In this document: positions 9,488 through 18,319 of the stretch, piece by piece
Numbering within the stretch: the stretch's first letter is position 1
Layout of the letters: the number at the start of each line of letters is the position of its first letter
NCBI GenBank assembly: GCA_000961725.1
Contig: LADS01000004.1
Location: 310,001-374,000, forward strand
Reading direction: 5' to 3'
Length of the DNA stretch: 64,000 nt
DNA from: Desulfobulbaceae bacterium BRH_c16a
GTDB taxonomy: Bacteria; Desulfobacterota; Desulfobulbia; Desulfobulbales; Desulfocapsaceae
Program-made: the position numbers and the translations under genes
Notes under the pieces: model-generated
Database searches by the model: none
Told to the model about the DNA's origin: nothing
Seen by the model: only the letters and a program-made list of their open reading frames with translations

Positions 9488-10996
9488 TTACTTGGAGTAC
9501 GAGGAATGATCGCTCATCCCTTTGCGCGACTCCATATTGAGACGACCTTTAGCTACCGCTTCTTCATTCCATTCCTGCAATAAAGCGGCTTTAAACGCCA
9601 GTTTTGCGGCGATCTCCTTGTCCATGTCGATCCCGGCCAGGGCCTGGGCCTTCTCCTTGGTGGAAAAGTCGGGGACCACGTAGCCGATCACGCCGTGTTT
9701 GGCCAGTACCGCCGCAAGTTTCACTCGCGCCTGCTGGGCCTTATCATTTGCCTGGGCAAGAAGCCGTAAGGTCTCCTCCGGATTATGGAAGAAACTGCCG
9801 TGACCGGCGATCGAATAATCCCAGCGCCACTGACCATGGCGGATGTCCTGCAGGATATCTTTCATCTCTTCTTCGGTTGCGCCCGACTCCCAGGCCTTGC
9901 CTGCCTCAAGATGAGCCTTGGCCAGACTGTCCATGGCAAGTTCCATCAGCTGTTCCTTGCGCTCGAGCTTGATGCCGACTATTTCCTTGAATTCCTCTTC
10001 GCTCTCGCTGTGACAGGTCAAACAGGTATTGGCGATGTTGTCCAGAGGACTGGTAATATGATGGTCGGTAAAAACGACGTCGCCGTCTTTTTTGGTCGGC
10101 ATATGGCAGTCGGCGCAGGAAACCCCGCGACGGCCATGGATACCGCTGACGAACAATTCATAATCGGGATGCTGGGCTTTCAGCATTGGCGCCTTGCTGA
10201 TGGCGTGAGTCCAGTCGGAAAAGTTCAAAGCGTCGTAATGGGCCTCCATATCCTCGCCTTTAAAGCCTTTATCCCAGGGGAAAGTGACGGTTAAAGTGGC
10301 CTTTTTCTCGCCTTTCGCGTCGGTTTCCTCGGTCTTTTTGAAGTAGTATTCGGAGTGACACTGGGCACAGACCAGCGAACGCATGTCGTCGTTGTTGAGC
10401 TTGGCTACATCGACGCCCGAGGCGGTAAGACCGCGCTTGAGATACTCGCGGGTGAGGGTGAGTTCGCCGGTCTTGCTGTCGTGGCAGTCGGCGCAGCCGA
10501 TGGGATTTACCACCTCGCTGCCGTATTTTGCCCATTTGCCGGTGAAGTACTCCTTCTCGCCAACTTCCTCGATCAATCGGGGCACATCAGGCGATTTGCA
10601 GGTCCAGCAGGCCGTCGGCAGCGGACCGGTAACGGGACTGACCGGGGCACCGGTCCGCAGACTGTTGATATTGTCCTGCACGGCATAAAAGTGACCGCGG
10701 GGGGCATTATAATCCTTGGCAAAGGCATACCCGGCCCAGAGGATGGGAAGCTGTGGCTTTTTCTTCAGAAGGTCCTCGAGGGTCTCGCTTTCGCTGGTTT
10801 TTTTCCATGACTCATACTGGTGAGGAGAGGTCTTCGCCCATTCCTCATTTTTCGATTGAACCCCGTTTTCTTTGGCCACCGGGCTCTTCACTTCTGCTTT
10901 CTGCTCCGCGGCATGAGCTGGAAACGGCGTTGCCGGCAGGGCGAGCGAGACGATTGTCGCAAGGGTATAACGCAGCAGCACTTTCAATGTCTTCAT
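9488..10996 (-). CDS. nrfA: Ammonia-forming cytochrome c nitrite reductase, catalytic subunit
   Basis: 502-residue periplasmic pentahaem enzyme reducing nitrite to ammonium with six electrons. A signal peptide ends at about residue 29 (PAHA/AEQ). The active-site haem motif CWTCK (Lys-ligated) is followed by four CxxCH motifs: CADCH, CAQCH (with the catalytic Tyr in CAQCHSEYY), CADCH and CLTCH. The Ca-site/active-site segment KAQHPDYE and the SGIHGRRGVSCADCHMP stretch match NrfA. No nrfH quinol-oxidising subunit is adjacent on either side, unusual for the NrfHA type, so the electron donor must be encoded elsewhere. Controlled from an upstream sigma-54 promoter (see 11058-11172). Good ribosome site AAAGGAGGAAAGA. 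Confidence 0.97.
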   Translation of the reverse strand: MKTLKVLLRYTLATIVSLALPATPFPAHAAEQKAEVKSPVAKENGVQSKNEEWAKTSPHQYESWKKTSESETLEDLLKKKPQLPILWAGYAFAKDYNAPRGHFYAVQDNINSLRTGAPVSPVTGPLPTACWTCKSPDVPRLIEEVGEKEYFTGKWAKYGSEVVNPIGCADCHDSKTGELTLTREYLKRGLTASGVDVAKLNNDDMRSLVCAQCHSEYYFKKTEETDAKGEKKATLTVTFPWDKGFKGEDMEAHYDALNFSDWTHAISKAPMLKAQHPDYELFVSGIHGRRGVSCADCHMPTKKDGDVVFTDHHITSPLDNIANTCLTCHSESEEEFKEIVGIKLERKEQLMELAMDSLAKAHLEAGKAWESGATEEEMKDILQDIRHGQWRWDYSIAGHGSFFHNPEETLRLLAQANDKAQQARVKLAAVLAKHGVIGYVVPDFSTKEKAQALAGIDMDKEIAAKLAFKAALLQEWNEEAVAKGRLNMESRKGMSDHSSYSK

Positions 10997-11057
10997 TCTT
11001 TCCTCCTTTGGTTAAATTGGGCATGACCCACAGTCTCTACAGATCTGTCCATACCAA

Positions 11058-11073
11058 AGCAAATATTGTTCCA
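11058..11073 (-). promoter_or_regulatory. Sigma-54 (-24/-12) promoter for nrfA
   Basis: On the minus strand the sequence is TGGAACAATATTTGCT, matching the consensus TGGCACG-N4-TTGCW with invariant GG and GC at the exact 10-bp spacing. The transcript would begin near 11046, leaving a leader of about 50 nt before the nrfA start. The RpoN-type activator gene faces nrfA, which makes the match meaningful. Confidence 0.8.
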
Positions 11074-11124
11074 GAAAGCAAGTATTGATGTTTCAAGGAA
11101 AAAATGGCGAACGAGATTGCCGGC

Positions 11125-11140
11125 GTTACCAAAAGGTAGC
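11125..11140. promoter_or_regulatory. Palindromic activator site 1 (probable upstream activating sequence of nrfA)
   Basis: GTTACC-AAAA-GGTAGC: inverted repeat GYTACC-N4-GGTARC, centred about 86 bp upstream of the predicted nrfA transcription start. Same half-sites and spacer as the palindrome at 11157-11172. Position and symmetry fit the dimer site of an NtrC-type activator, most simply the regulator at 7995-9332. Confidence 0.7.
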
Positions 11141-11156
11141 AAATGAAAAATCAAAT

Positions 11157-11172
11157 GTTACCGTTTGGTAGC
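11157..11172. promoter_or_regulatory. Palindromic activator site 2 (probable upstream activating sequence of nrfA)
   Basis: GTTACC-GTTT-GGTAGC, identical half-sites to site 1, only the 4-nt spacer differing. The two centres are 32 bp apart, three helical turns, so both dimers would sit on one DNA face, as usual for cooperative sigma-54 enhancers. Confidence 0.7.
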
Positions 11173-11261
11173 GAGTGAAGTCCGATACACGGAAGGTCAA
11201 GAAAGGTTCGACCTGATGCCAAGGTCTACCAGGGACAGATCGATGATCGAGCCGGGTGGAT

Positions 11262-11603
11262 TTATCTGGCCGCATCCCAGACATCGTTATCCGATTTCGG
11301 TTCAAAGTTCATGATAAACTCAGTCCAATCCCAGGATGGATTCATTATCTCAGCGCCAATAGACGTGTTGAGGCCATCGATGGAGTACCATCGCGGTTTC
11401 ACATACATTTTGAAATTTTTTCCTCGTCCATTGATGACAACTGTGATTTTCTTGACATGCACATCCAGTTTTTTCGGAAAATCCGTCAAGCATACACCGA
11501 ATCTTGACGCATCGACCACATCTCCATGGAAAAATCCCACTCCATCGGATGCATCGACAGAAAGGTCCTTGAGAGGTATGCGCGGATGAGTTCTTTTCTC
11601 CAT
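11262..11603 (-). CDS. PilZ-domain protein (c-di-GMP receptor)
   Basis: 113-residue single-domain PilZ protein starting MEKRTHPRIPL; this start has a good ribosome site (GGAGAAGAG) and puts the c-di-GMP-binding RxxxR motif (RTHPR) at the N-terminus, with the second motif as VVDASRFGVCL (D/N-x-S-x-x-G). A longer upstream frame is open but has no support. Expected to bind c-di-GMP and alter a partner. It lies next to the nrfA regulatory region and is divergent from tdh; nothing links it to them functionally. The window encodes several c-di-GMP enzymes that could supply its ligand. Confidence 0.85.
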   Translation of the reverse strand: MEKRTHPRIPLKDLSVDASDGVGFFHGDVVDASRFGVCLTDFPKKLDVHVKKITVVINGRGKNFKMYVKPRWYSIDGLNTSIGAEIMNPSWDWTEFIMNFEPKSDNDVWDAAR

Positions 11604-11906
11604 CGTCTCTTCTCCGATAAATACGATGTGCAGATTGATTCTCGAAAATGCTCTAGAAGATTTGCTGCTGCGACTGCGGACTCTCCGGTTAGTTTCTAAC
11701 ACACAATAGATGTTTTTGAAATAGGTAGAATTGCCTATTTTAAAGCAATATGGAAGTATTTATACTTCCGGACTTCATAGACCCTGCCTGAAAAGGACCA
11801 ACTCCGACCTGTTAATTGTATACAATTCCTTCGGCCAATATGATACACTCCTGAAAAGCGTAAAAAACCTCATTCCATTCAATGTCATTCCGGGGAGAAA
11901 GAGCCG
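11604..11906. other. Divergent PilZ/tdh intergenic region with two palindromes
   Basis: About 300 bp without a gene. It contains AAATAGG-N8-CCTATTT (11719-11740) and the perfect hairpin GGAAGTAT-TT-ATACTTCC (11752-11769). They could be operators or a stem-loop of the tdh leader. No clear sigma-70 or sigma-54 box stands out. Confidence 0.4.
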
Positions 11907-12950
11907 ATGGATACAATGAAGGCGCTGGTCAAGGCGAAAAGAGAGGAAGGACTCTGGCTGGAGGAAGTACCGATCCCGGCGCCAGGCAAAAACGAGGTGG
12001 TGATCAAAATTCTCCGCACCGCCATCTGCGGCACCGATGTCCACATCTTCAACTGGGACTCCTGGGCACAGCAGACTATCCCGGTGCCGATGCAGATCGG
12101 CCACGAATTCGTCGGGGTGATCGATAAAGTGGGCGACAATGTCCAGGATTTCAAAAAGGGCGATCTGGTCTCGGGTGAAGGCCATCTGGTCTGCGGCCAC
12201 TGCCGCAACTGTCTTGCCGGCCGCCGCCACCTGTGCAGAAATACCAGCGGCGTGGGAGTCAATCGTCAGGGGGCCTTTGCCGAGTATCTGGCCATTCCGG
12301 TCACCAACGCCTGGTACTGCGATACCTCCATCCCCCTTGACATCCTCGCCTGTTTCGATCCCCTGGGCAATGCCGTGCACACCGCTTTATCCTTCGATAT
12401 TCTCGGGGAAGACGTCCTCATAACCGGGGCCGGCCCCATCGGCTGCATGGCCGCAGCCATCGCCAGACACGCCGGAGCACGGCATGTGGTAGTCACCGAT
12501 ATCAACCCCTACCGTCTGCAGCTGGCCAAAAGGCTTGGCGCCACCAGGATCGTCGATGTCGGCCGGGAGAAACTCCCGGACATCCAGAAAGAACTGGGAA
12601 TGAAAGAAGGTTTCGACGTCGCGATGGAGATGTCCGGCAATCCCTCGGCGCTTCACTCGATTCTCACCAACATGTGCCACGGCGGCAAGATCGCGATGCT
12701 CGGCATCATGCCCGGCGATACCGCCATCGACTGGAACAAGGTGGTCTTCAACGGACTCACCATCAAAGGCATCTACGGGCGGGAAATGTATGAGACCTGG
12801 TATAAAATGACTTCGATGATCCAGACCGGCCTCGATATAACCCCGCTTATCACCCATCGTTTCCATTACACCGAATACGCCGAGGCCTTTGCGGTCATGC
12901 GTTCCGGACAGGCGGGCAAAGTCATACTGAACTGGGCAGAGAGGGAGTAG
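11907..12950 (+). CDS. tdh: L-threonine 3-dehydrogenase
   Basis: 347-residue zinc-dependent medium-chain dehydrogenase oxidising threonine to 2-amino-3-ketobutyrate with NAD+. Catalytic zinc ligand region [19 protein letters not shown] motif, structural zinc cysteines [15 protein letters not shown], Rossmann motif [11 protein letters not shown] followed by [18 protein letters not shown]. Length matches bacterial Tdh (about 341-345). Three bases separate it from kbl, making the classical threonine-to-glycine operon. Confidence 0.95.
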   Translation: MDTMKALVKAKREEGLWLEEVPIPAPGKNEVVIKILRTAICGTDVHIFNWDSWAQQTIPVPMQIGHEFVGVIDKVGDNVQDFKKGDLVSGEGHLVCGHCRNCLAGRRHLCRNTSGVGVNRQGAFAEYLAIPVTNAWYCDTSIPLDILACFDPLGNAVHTALSFDILGEDVLITGAGPIGCMAAAIARHAGARHVVVTDINPYRLQLAKRLGATRIVDVGREKLPDIQKELGMKEGFDVAMEMSGNPSALHSILTNMCHGGKIAMLGIMPGDTAIDWNKVVFNGLTIKGIYGREMYETWYKMTSMIQTGLDITPLITHRFHYTEYAEAFAVMRSGQAGKVILNWAERE

Positions 12951-12953
12951 CCG

Positions 12954-14192
12954 ATGACGCTGACAAAACTTGACAAGGCACTGCAGGAAGAAATCTTCCG
13001 GCTCCAGACTGAGGGCCGGGCCAAACCGCCGGAGCGGATCATCACCTGCTACCATCCGCCGGAGCGGGGACTTGGTCCCCGCTATAGCCTTCTGGGCGAG
13101 CAGCAGCGGTTCCTGCGGATGAACTCCAACTCCTATCTCTCCCTGTCAAACCACCCGCAACTGATTGCCGCGGCCGACAGCGCCACCCATGCCTGCGGCG
13201 TAGGTCCGGGTGCAGTGCGCTTTATCGACGGCACCTTCAGCTACCACATAGCCCTGGAGGAGCGGATTGCCCGCTTTGTCGGCAAGGAGGCGGCCAGGAT
13301 CTTCAACTCCGCCTACACCTCCAACTGCGGACTGGCCCTTACCATCGGCAACCCGAAAACCCACTGGATCGGCGACCAGCTCAACCACAACTCGATCATC
13401 CGGGCGATGCGGATCGCCGGAGTGCCAAGCGGCAACAAAGGCATCTATGCCCACAACAATATGGACGAGCTGCGACGGTGCCTGGACGGGGTGGGCGACG
13501 ACATCGAGCGCCTGGTGGTGATCTTTGACGGTATCTTCAGCATGCGCGGAGATTACGCGCCCATCGACAAAATCATGGCCATCACCGACGATTATGCCGA
13601 AAAATTTAAAGACGGCGTTATAACCGTGGTCGACGACTCCCATGGTATCGGCGCCTATGGTGCCAGCGGCCGGGGCACCCCGGAATTTTCCGGCAGGACA
13701 CCGGATATCGTCATCGGCACCTTCGGCAAGGCCTTCGGGGTCAACGGCGGCTTCATCGCGGCAAGCACAACGGTGGTCGAGGCAGTCAGGCAGAAGGCCG
13801 ACACCTATATCTATACCAACCCCTTGAGTGTCGCCGACTGTGCCGCGGCGACCACGGCACTCGATATCTGCGACAGCGCCGAAGGCTTGCGACTGCTGGA
13901 AAACCTGCGGCTCCGCACCCGCCAATTCCGGGAGGGCCTGGAAAAACTGGGGCTTGAATCGATCCCCGGCCCCCATCCGGTGGTGCCGCTTATGGTTCGC
14001 GACACGAAAAAGACCCACGAGCTGGTGAAGCGCCTCTTTGAGAACGGTGTGCTGGTGGTGGGCCTGACCTTTCCGGTGGTGCCGAAGGGCGACGAGACCA
14101 TCCGTTTTCAGGTCAATGCCTCCCATACCGAAGCGGACATCGCTTCGGTGCTCGACATCCTGGCCAAAGCCATTTCAAAACAAGAGAACTGA
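12954..14192 (+). CDS. kbl: Glycine C-acetyltransferase (2-amino-3-ketobutyrate CoA ligase)
   Basis: 412-residue PLP enzyme of the alpha-oxoamine synthase family that cleaves 2-amino-3-ketobutyrate with CoA to glycine and acetyl-CoA. Visible features: SNSYLSLSNHPQL, the VDDSHGIGAYG motif (Asp and His contacting PLP) and the PLP-lysine in IGTFGKAFGVNGGF. Slightly longer than E. coli Kbl (398). Second gene of the tdh operon, 3-nt spacing, so function follows from context as well as homology. Confidence 0.92.
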   Translation: MTLTKLDKALQEEIFRLQTEGRAKPPERIITCYHPPERGLGPRYSLLGEQQRFLRMNSNSYLSLSNHPQLIAAADSATHACGVGPGAVRFIDGTFSYHIALEERIARFVGKEAARIFNSAYTSNCGLALTIGNPKTHWIGDQLNHNSIIRAMRIAGVPSGNKGIYAHNNMDELRRCLDGVGDDIERLVVIFDGIFSMRGDYAPIDKIMAITDDYAEKFKDGVITVVDDSHGIGAYGASGRGTPEFSGRTPDIVIGTFGKAFGVNGGFIAASTTVVEAVRQKADTYIYTNPLSVADCAAATTALDICDSAEGLRLLENLRLRTRQFREGLEKLGLESIPGPHPVVPLMVRDTKKTHELVKRLFENGVLVVGLTFPVVPKGDETIRFQVNASHTEADIASVLDILAKAISKQEN

Positions 14193-14209
14193 TTGAGGAG
14201 CCGTCCACC

Positions 14210-15322
14210 ATGTTCATCCCCTCCTGTCGCCCCATCCTGATCGGCAGCCTGCCCCTGGCAGATCATGCCGAAGCAATGCGGCTCATCCTCGCCCATACCC
14301 CGGAAATCCCCCTCTGGCCGCAGTTGCCCAAAAATCCGAAGGAAGGGATGATCCGTCAGTTTCTCACCGGCTTTCCGGGTCTGGTCGACGACGGCAACCG
14401 CTACTGGATCGATACCGGCAGCCCTCACTTTGCAGACGAAATGGCTGCTTTTTACCAAGATTATATGCTGACCGCAGACGATCCCGCCCTGCTCAAAACC
14501 TCACGGTTTGCACTGGGCGCAGATTCGGCTGCGGGATTTTTTACCTTCATGGATGTTCTCGCAGCCGGCAAGCTGCCACCCCTGACAGTCAAAGGCCAGG
14601 TTACCGGCCCTGTCACTACCGGCATCGGCGTGAAGGATCAGCATGGCAACTCGATCCTCTATGACGACAATCTCAGGGATATGCTGGTCAAACTGCTGGC
14701 CCGGAAAGGCTGCTGGCAGGTGGCCGAGATGAGGAGATTTACCGGTGCGGTGCCGCCGATCGTCTTCATCGACGAACCGGGACTGGTCAGTTTCGGCGCA
14801 AGCGGTTTTGCCGGAGTCAGCCGGGAGATGGCGGCCGAAACCGTGGCCGAGGTGATTGGAGCCATCAAAGCCGCCGGCGGTCTCGCCGGCTTGCATATCT
14901 GCGCCAACGGCGACTGGGGTCCGGCCCTTACTTCGGATACCGATATTATCAGTTTCGACGCCTATTTTTATTTCGACAACTTCATCCTCTATAGAGAGCC
15001 ACTCATCGATTTTCTGACCCGTGGCGGGATCCTGGCCTGGGGCATCGTTCCCACCGGCGATCCCCTGGTGGTGGCCAAAGAGTCGGCAGCCTCGCTCTTT
15101 GACAAGTGGCAGGCCCAGCTGGCTGTCCTTGCTTCGTTTGGTTTCAGCGAGGAACAACTGATGGCCCAGACCCTCATCGCCCCTTCCTGCGGTACCGGAT
15201 CGCTCACCCCGGAGCTTGCCGGCAAGGTGCTGACGATGACCGGCGAACTGTCGCAACTGGCCAGGGCTACCAAGCTGCAGGCATTTTCCGGCAGACCGGA
15301 AAAAGGCCTGCCGAAAAAATGA
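14210..15322 (+). CDS. UROD/MetE-like zinc methyltransferase-family protein
   Basis: 370-residue protein of the uroporphyrinogen decarboxylase / cobalamin-independent methionine synthase superfamily. The zinc-site pattern of MetE-type enzymes is recognisable: HICAN (His and Cys, about residue 225), a Glu in VFIDEPG, and a Cys in IAPSCGTGSL near residue 325. Length and lack of a MetE N-terminal half suggest a single-domain methyltransferase using a corrinoid protein, a methylated thiol or a folate donor; the substrate is unknown. Ribosome site GAGGAG, 17 nt after kbl, so probably co-transcribed with threonine degradation, which could tie glycine or one-carbon units to methyl transfer (inference). 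Confidence 0.75.
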   Translation: MFIPSCRPILIGSLPLADHAEAMRLILAHTPEIPLWPQLPKNPKEGMIRQFLTGFPGLVDDGNRYWIDTGSPHFADEMAAFYQDYMLTADDPALLKTSRFALGADSAAGFFTFMDVLAAGKLPPLTVKGQVTGPVTTGIGVKDQHGNSILYDDNLRDMLVKLLARKGCWQVAEMRRFTGAVPPIVFIDEPGLVSFGASGFAGVSREMAAETVAEVIGAIKAAGGLAGLHICANGDWGPALTSDTDIISFDAYFYFDNFILYREPLIDFLTRGGILAWGIVPTGDPLVVAKESAASLFDKWQAQLAVLASFGFSEEQLMAQTLIAPSCGTGSLTPELAGKVLTMTGELSQLARATKLQAFSGRPEKGLPKK

Positions 15323-15335
15323 TAGATGAGGAAAA

Positions 15336-15836
15336 TCAATCCACCTGGACAAAAATTTTCTTCAGGGCGCCGCAAACCGGACATTTCACCGGTGCACTGC
15401 CGACTTCGATATAGCCGCAGACTGTACAGAGATAGAAATCGCCGGCATCCATATCCACCCCGTTTTTCACCGCATCGAGGGCTTTCTGGTAGATCTGCGC
15501 GTGGACCTCTTCGGCATCGACGGCAAACTTGAACATGGTCTTCGCCTTGTGGCCGTCGGCCTGGGCCAGTTCCACCATCGGCGGATACATTGTGGTAAAT
15601 TCGTAGGTCTCACCGTCGATTGCGGCCTGCAGGTTTTCCGCGGTCGAATGGATCATTTCCAGGGCCTTCAGATGGCCTTCGGCATGGATCCGTTCGGCCT
15701 CGGCAGTTGTCCGGAACAGCTTGGCAATATTAGCAAATCCTTCTTTTTCCGCCTTCTTGGCAAAAGCCTTATACTTCTGGTTGGCCTGGCTTTCGCCGGC
15801 AAATGCTTCCTTCAGGTTCTCCTTGGTTGTAGCCAT
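15336..15836 (-). CDS. rbr: Rubrerythrin
   Basis: 166-residue non-haem diiron peroxidase protecting anaerobes against hydrogen peroxide. N-terminal four-helix ferritin-like domain with the carboxylate/histidine ligands (FAGESQANQKY, AEAERIHAEGHLKAL, AVDAEEVHAQIYQ) and a C-terminal rubredoxin-like FeS4 knuckle pair CTVCGY...CPVCGA. Full length. Last gene after the DUF3141 gene (37-nt gap), convergent with the MetE-like gene. Confidence 0.97.
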   Translation of the reverse strand: MATTKENLKEAFAGESQANQKYKAFAKKAEKEGFANIAKLFRTTAEAERIHAEGHLKALEMIHSTAENLQAAIDGETYEFTTMYPPMVELAQADGHKAKTMFKFAVDAEEVHAQIYQKALDAVKNGVDMDAGDFYLCTVCGYIEVGSAPVKCPVCGALKKIFVQVD

Positions 15837-15873
15837 TTTTCCTCCTTTTTAAAGTTTTTGTATGACCGGACTG

Positions 15874-18105
15874 TCACGCCGAATCATCCCGGTGTGCCTG
15901 AACCGTATCCTCTTTTTGCAAAACCTGCTCGAGAGAAGCAAGAATTTTCTTCTCTTTTTTCCCCAGGGCCTTGCCATCGGCCTTGGCAATGGTCTCGGCG
16001 ATGCGCAATAATTCCAGGCGCTCCTCGCGAGACAATCCCATCATTCGAAGTGCTCTTATCGCCTGCTGCGGCACTACGGCAAGAAGATTTGCCTGTTCCC
16101 GGGCAATCAGCTTGAACTCACCCGGTGTCAATACTTTCAACTTCTCGTGGCTTTGAATGATTTGTTCCGCCACCTGAAACTCCCTGACATCCATAATCTT
16201 GTCACGTCCGGCAACCGCGGCCATCACGCGGATGCAGGCCTCGACAAAACCTCCCTTTTCAGCAAGATCCCGCAACCGTGCCTTTTCTCTCTCCCTTTCC
16301 GTTCCACCGTCCCCCTCGAGTTGGGCACCCCTTCTTTCCGGTTTCATCTCCCCTAAAAAAATGGCCGCCATGGGATTATCATAGAGGGATCTGAAGAAAA
16401 ATTCCTGACTCTGGTCGCGCAAGTCCCTGAACAGATCGAAGCCCGACTTCAATGTCTCGGAAAAGATTTTTTCCATGGCTACAAACGGGTTATCGGCAGC
16501 CGCCTGGTATCTGTTCATTTTGACCTGCTCGGCCATCATCTTCACCGGTGCTGACCAGGGACTCATGTCGGAAACCAGATAGCGCTGCATCCGCAGGGGA
16601 TGAAGCTGACGGATCAAATCCGCCGTCGGCTCATCTACCGCCAGCTGGATCCAGGGACGAAGGAAGAGACTGTATACTGCATCATTGAACCGCGACACTT
16701 TATTCACCTGAACAAAGGCCTGCTCATCCGCCAGGGTGTCGTCCAGTTTGAGAATATCCTCCATATTCCGCTCGACAAAGCGCACTCGCCAGTCTTCCTG
16801 CTTGGGATTACTAGGTTCTTCGTCAATGACCATTTCATAAAGACCCGGCTGGAGATATTCCAGCCAGCCCATGTTGCCGATAATCTGTTGATGTTCCTTC
16901 CGGGCGACGCTGCCCGAGACAAAAATTCCCAGATGGCCGACTTTCTGGTGAACCATATAGATGATGATCTGGCCGCATCGCTTGATCTCTTCGACCGTCC
17001 CGTACACCTTTTTGATCCAGTTCAGTGCCTGGGGCGGCGGGGTGATATTGTCTCCTTCCGAAGCAAAGGCAAACACCGGCGAACGGATATTCTTCATATC
17101 GATCAACCGTCCGTCCTCGAATCGCAGTTTTCCCTGTTCGAGTTGATTGCCGATAAAGAGCCGGTCGATGATAAAGTGAATCTCTTCTGAATTCATCCGA
17201 TAGAAACCGCCCCACCACCTTTCAAAATCGAGAAACCGCTTTTCTTCCGTGTCGACATGGCTGAAGAGATGATAGTACTTGCTCCAGAAGGTGTTGGCGG
17301 GATTCAGATCTTCAAAGCCGGCAACCAGGTGGGCGCCGTCGAATTTGCCGTTGCCGATATCGCAGCTGAAAGAAGTAAGCCAGATCCCGCCATAAAGACC
17401 GCCCCGAAAGCGCATGGGGTGGCGTCCTTCGGTGCCTCCCCAATAGGAAAGCGGCGAGCCGTTAAAGATGAGCGGACCGGTCAGGTCGGGCCGATCCGCC
17501 CCGATCAGGGCAGCAGCCCACCCGGCCTGACAGTTGCCGATCACCGCCGGGCGCGGTGCGGCGGGGTGAAGCTCGACGATCTTTTCAAGAAATTTTATCT
17601 CCGCCTGATGGACATCGGCCAGGGTCTGGTCTTCTTCCGGATCCGGGTAAAACAGCACGAAGTAGACCGGATGGCCGAACTCGAGGGCGATCCCGATCTG
17701 GGAATCAAGTTTCGAGCCACCTATCCCCGGACCATGGCCGGCCCGGGGATCGATGATAAGAATCGGCCGGGCGGGCAGGCCATCGCGATCGATAAGCTCC
17801 CCCTTCCTGGTCGTCCGTCTTTCGCCGTCTGAAACCGCTACGGTCCCGGTCCGCCGCCGATCGACGATTCTGACCATCGCATAGTTCACCGGCTTGGCGA
17901 AATGTCTCCCATCAATTATCATTTCATAGTCGAAGATCAGGATGGGCGGCTGCCCGGCATCAAGGTGAGCAAGATAATTATTTCCCCGTTTCCTCAGGAT
18001 ATCCCAAAAAAGAATCGACCGTTGGAACCGATCGACAAGATACTCCTCAATCCCGAAAGAGGGGGTGTATCCAACCTGCCGATCTTTCACTCTACTGGCA
18101 TCCAT
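15874..18105 (-). CDS. DUF3141 family alpha/beta hydrolase (PhaC-like) with C-terminal TerB-like region
   Basis: 743-residue protein. The middle resembles class III poly(3-hydroxyalkanoate) synthase-type alpha/beta hydrolases: a lipase-like elbow GNCQAGW with Cys as nucleophile (about residue 203), PRAGHGPGIGG upstream, and a late FASEGDNITPPPQALNW block carrying the expected Asp. A His is available further on (QKVGHLGIF). The last about 140 residues are helical and resemble TerB-type domains (FVEACIRVMAAVAGRDKIMDVREF). No signal peptide. DUF3141 proteins are uncharacterised; acyl-polymer or acyl-CoA chemistry is suggested only by the PhaC-like core. In an operon with rubrerythrin. Confidence 0.8.
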   Translation of the reverse strand: MDASRVKDRQVGYTPSFGIEEYLVDRFQRSILFWDILRKRGNNYLAHLDAGQPPILIFDYEMIIDGRHFAKPVNYAMVRIVDRRRTGTVAVSDGERRTTRKGELIDRDGLPARPILIIDPRAGHGPGIGGSKLDSQIGIALEFGHPVYFVLFYPDPEEDQTLADVHQAEIKFLEKIVELHPAAPRPAVIGNCQAGWAAALIGADRPDLTGPLIFNGSPLSYWGGTEGRHPMRFRGGLYGGIWLTSFSCDIGNGKFDGAHLVAGFEDLNPANTFWSKYYHLFSHVDTEEKRFLDFERWWGGFYRMNSEEIHFIIDRLFIGNQLEQGKLRFEDGRLIDMKNIRSPVFAFASEGDNITPPPQALNWIKKVYGTVEEIKRCGQIIIYMVHQKVGHLGIFVSGSVARKEHQQIIGNMGWLEYLQPGLYEMVIDEEPSNPKQEDWRVRFVERNMEDILKLDDTLADEQAFVQVNKVSRFNDAVYSLFLRPWIQLAVDEPTADLIRQLHPLRMQRYLVSDMSPWSAPVKMMAEQVKMNRYQAAADNPFVAMEKIFSETLKSGFDLFRDLRDQSQEFFFRSLYDNPMAAIFLGEMKPERRGAQLEGDGGTEREREKARLRDLAEKGGFVEACIRVMAAVAGRDKIMDVREFQVAEQIIQSHEKLKVLTPGEFKLIAREQANLLAVVPQQAIRALRMMGLSREERLELLRIAETIAKADGKALGKKEKKILASLEQVLQKEDTVQAHRDDSA

Positions 18106-18319
18106 GGTTACCTCTCTCTGTTAGTGAAATTTTTCGAAGGACAAGGTCGCCTTCGGATTTTTCAGACTGTTGTAATAACTGTCATAGATAGAGATTGCCT
18201 CTTCTACTCCACCCATTGACATTCGCGACGGGTGATGTGATAGTGGGCGCACATCCGGGTGCGACACCCCTTTGAAAAATAAAATACGGCCTTCTGCCGC
18301 CTCCAGTTACAGGTATATA

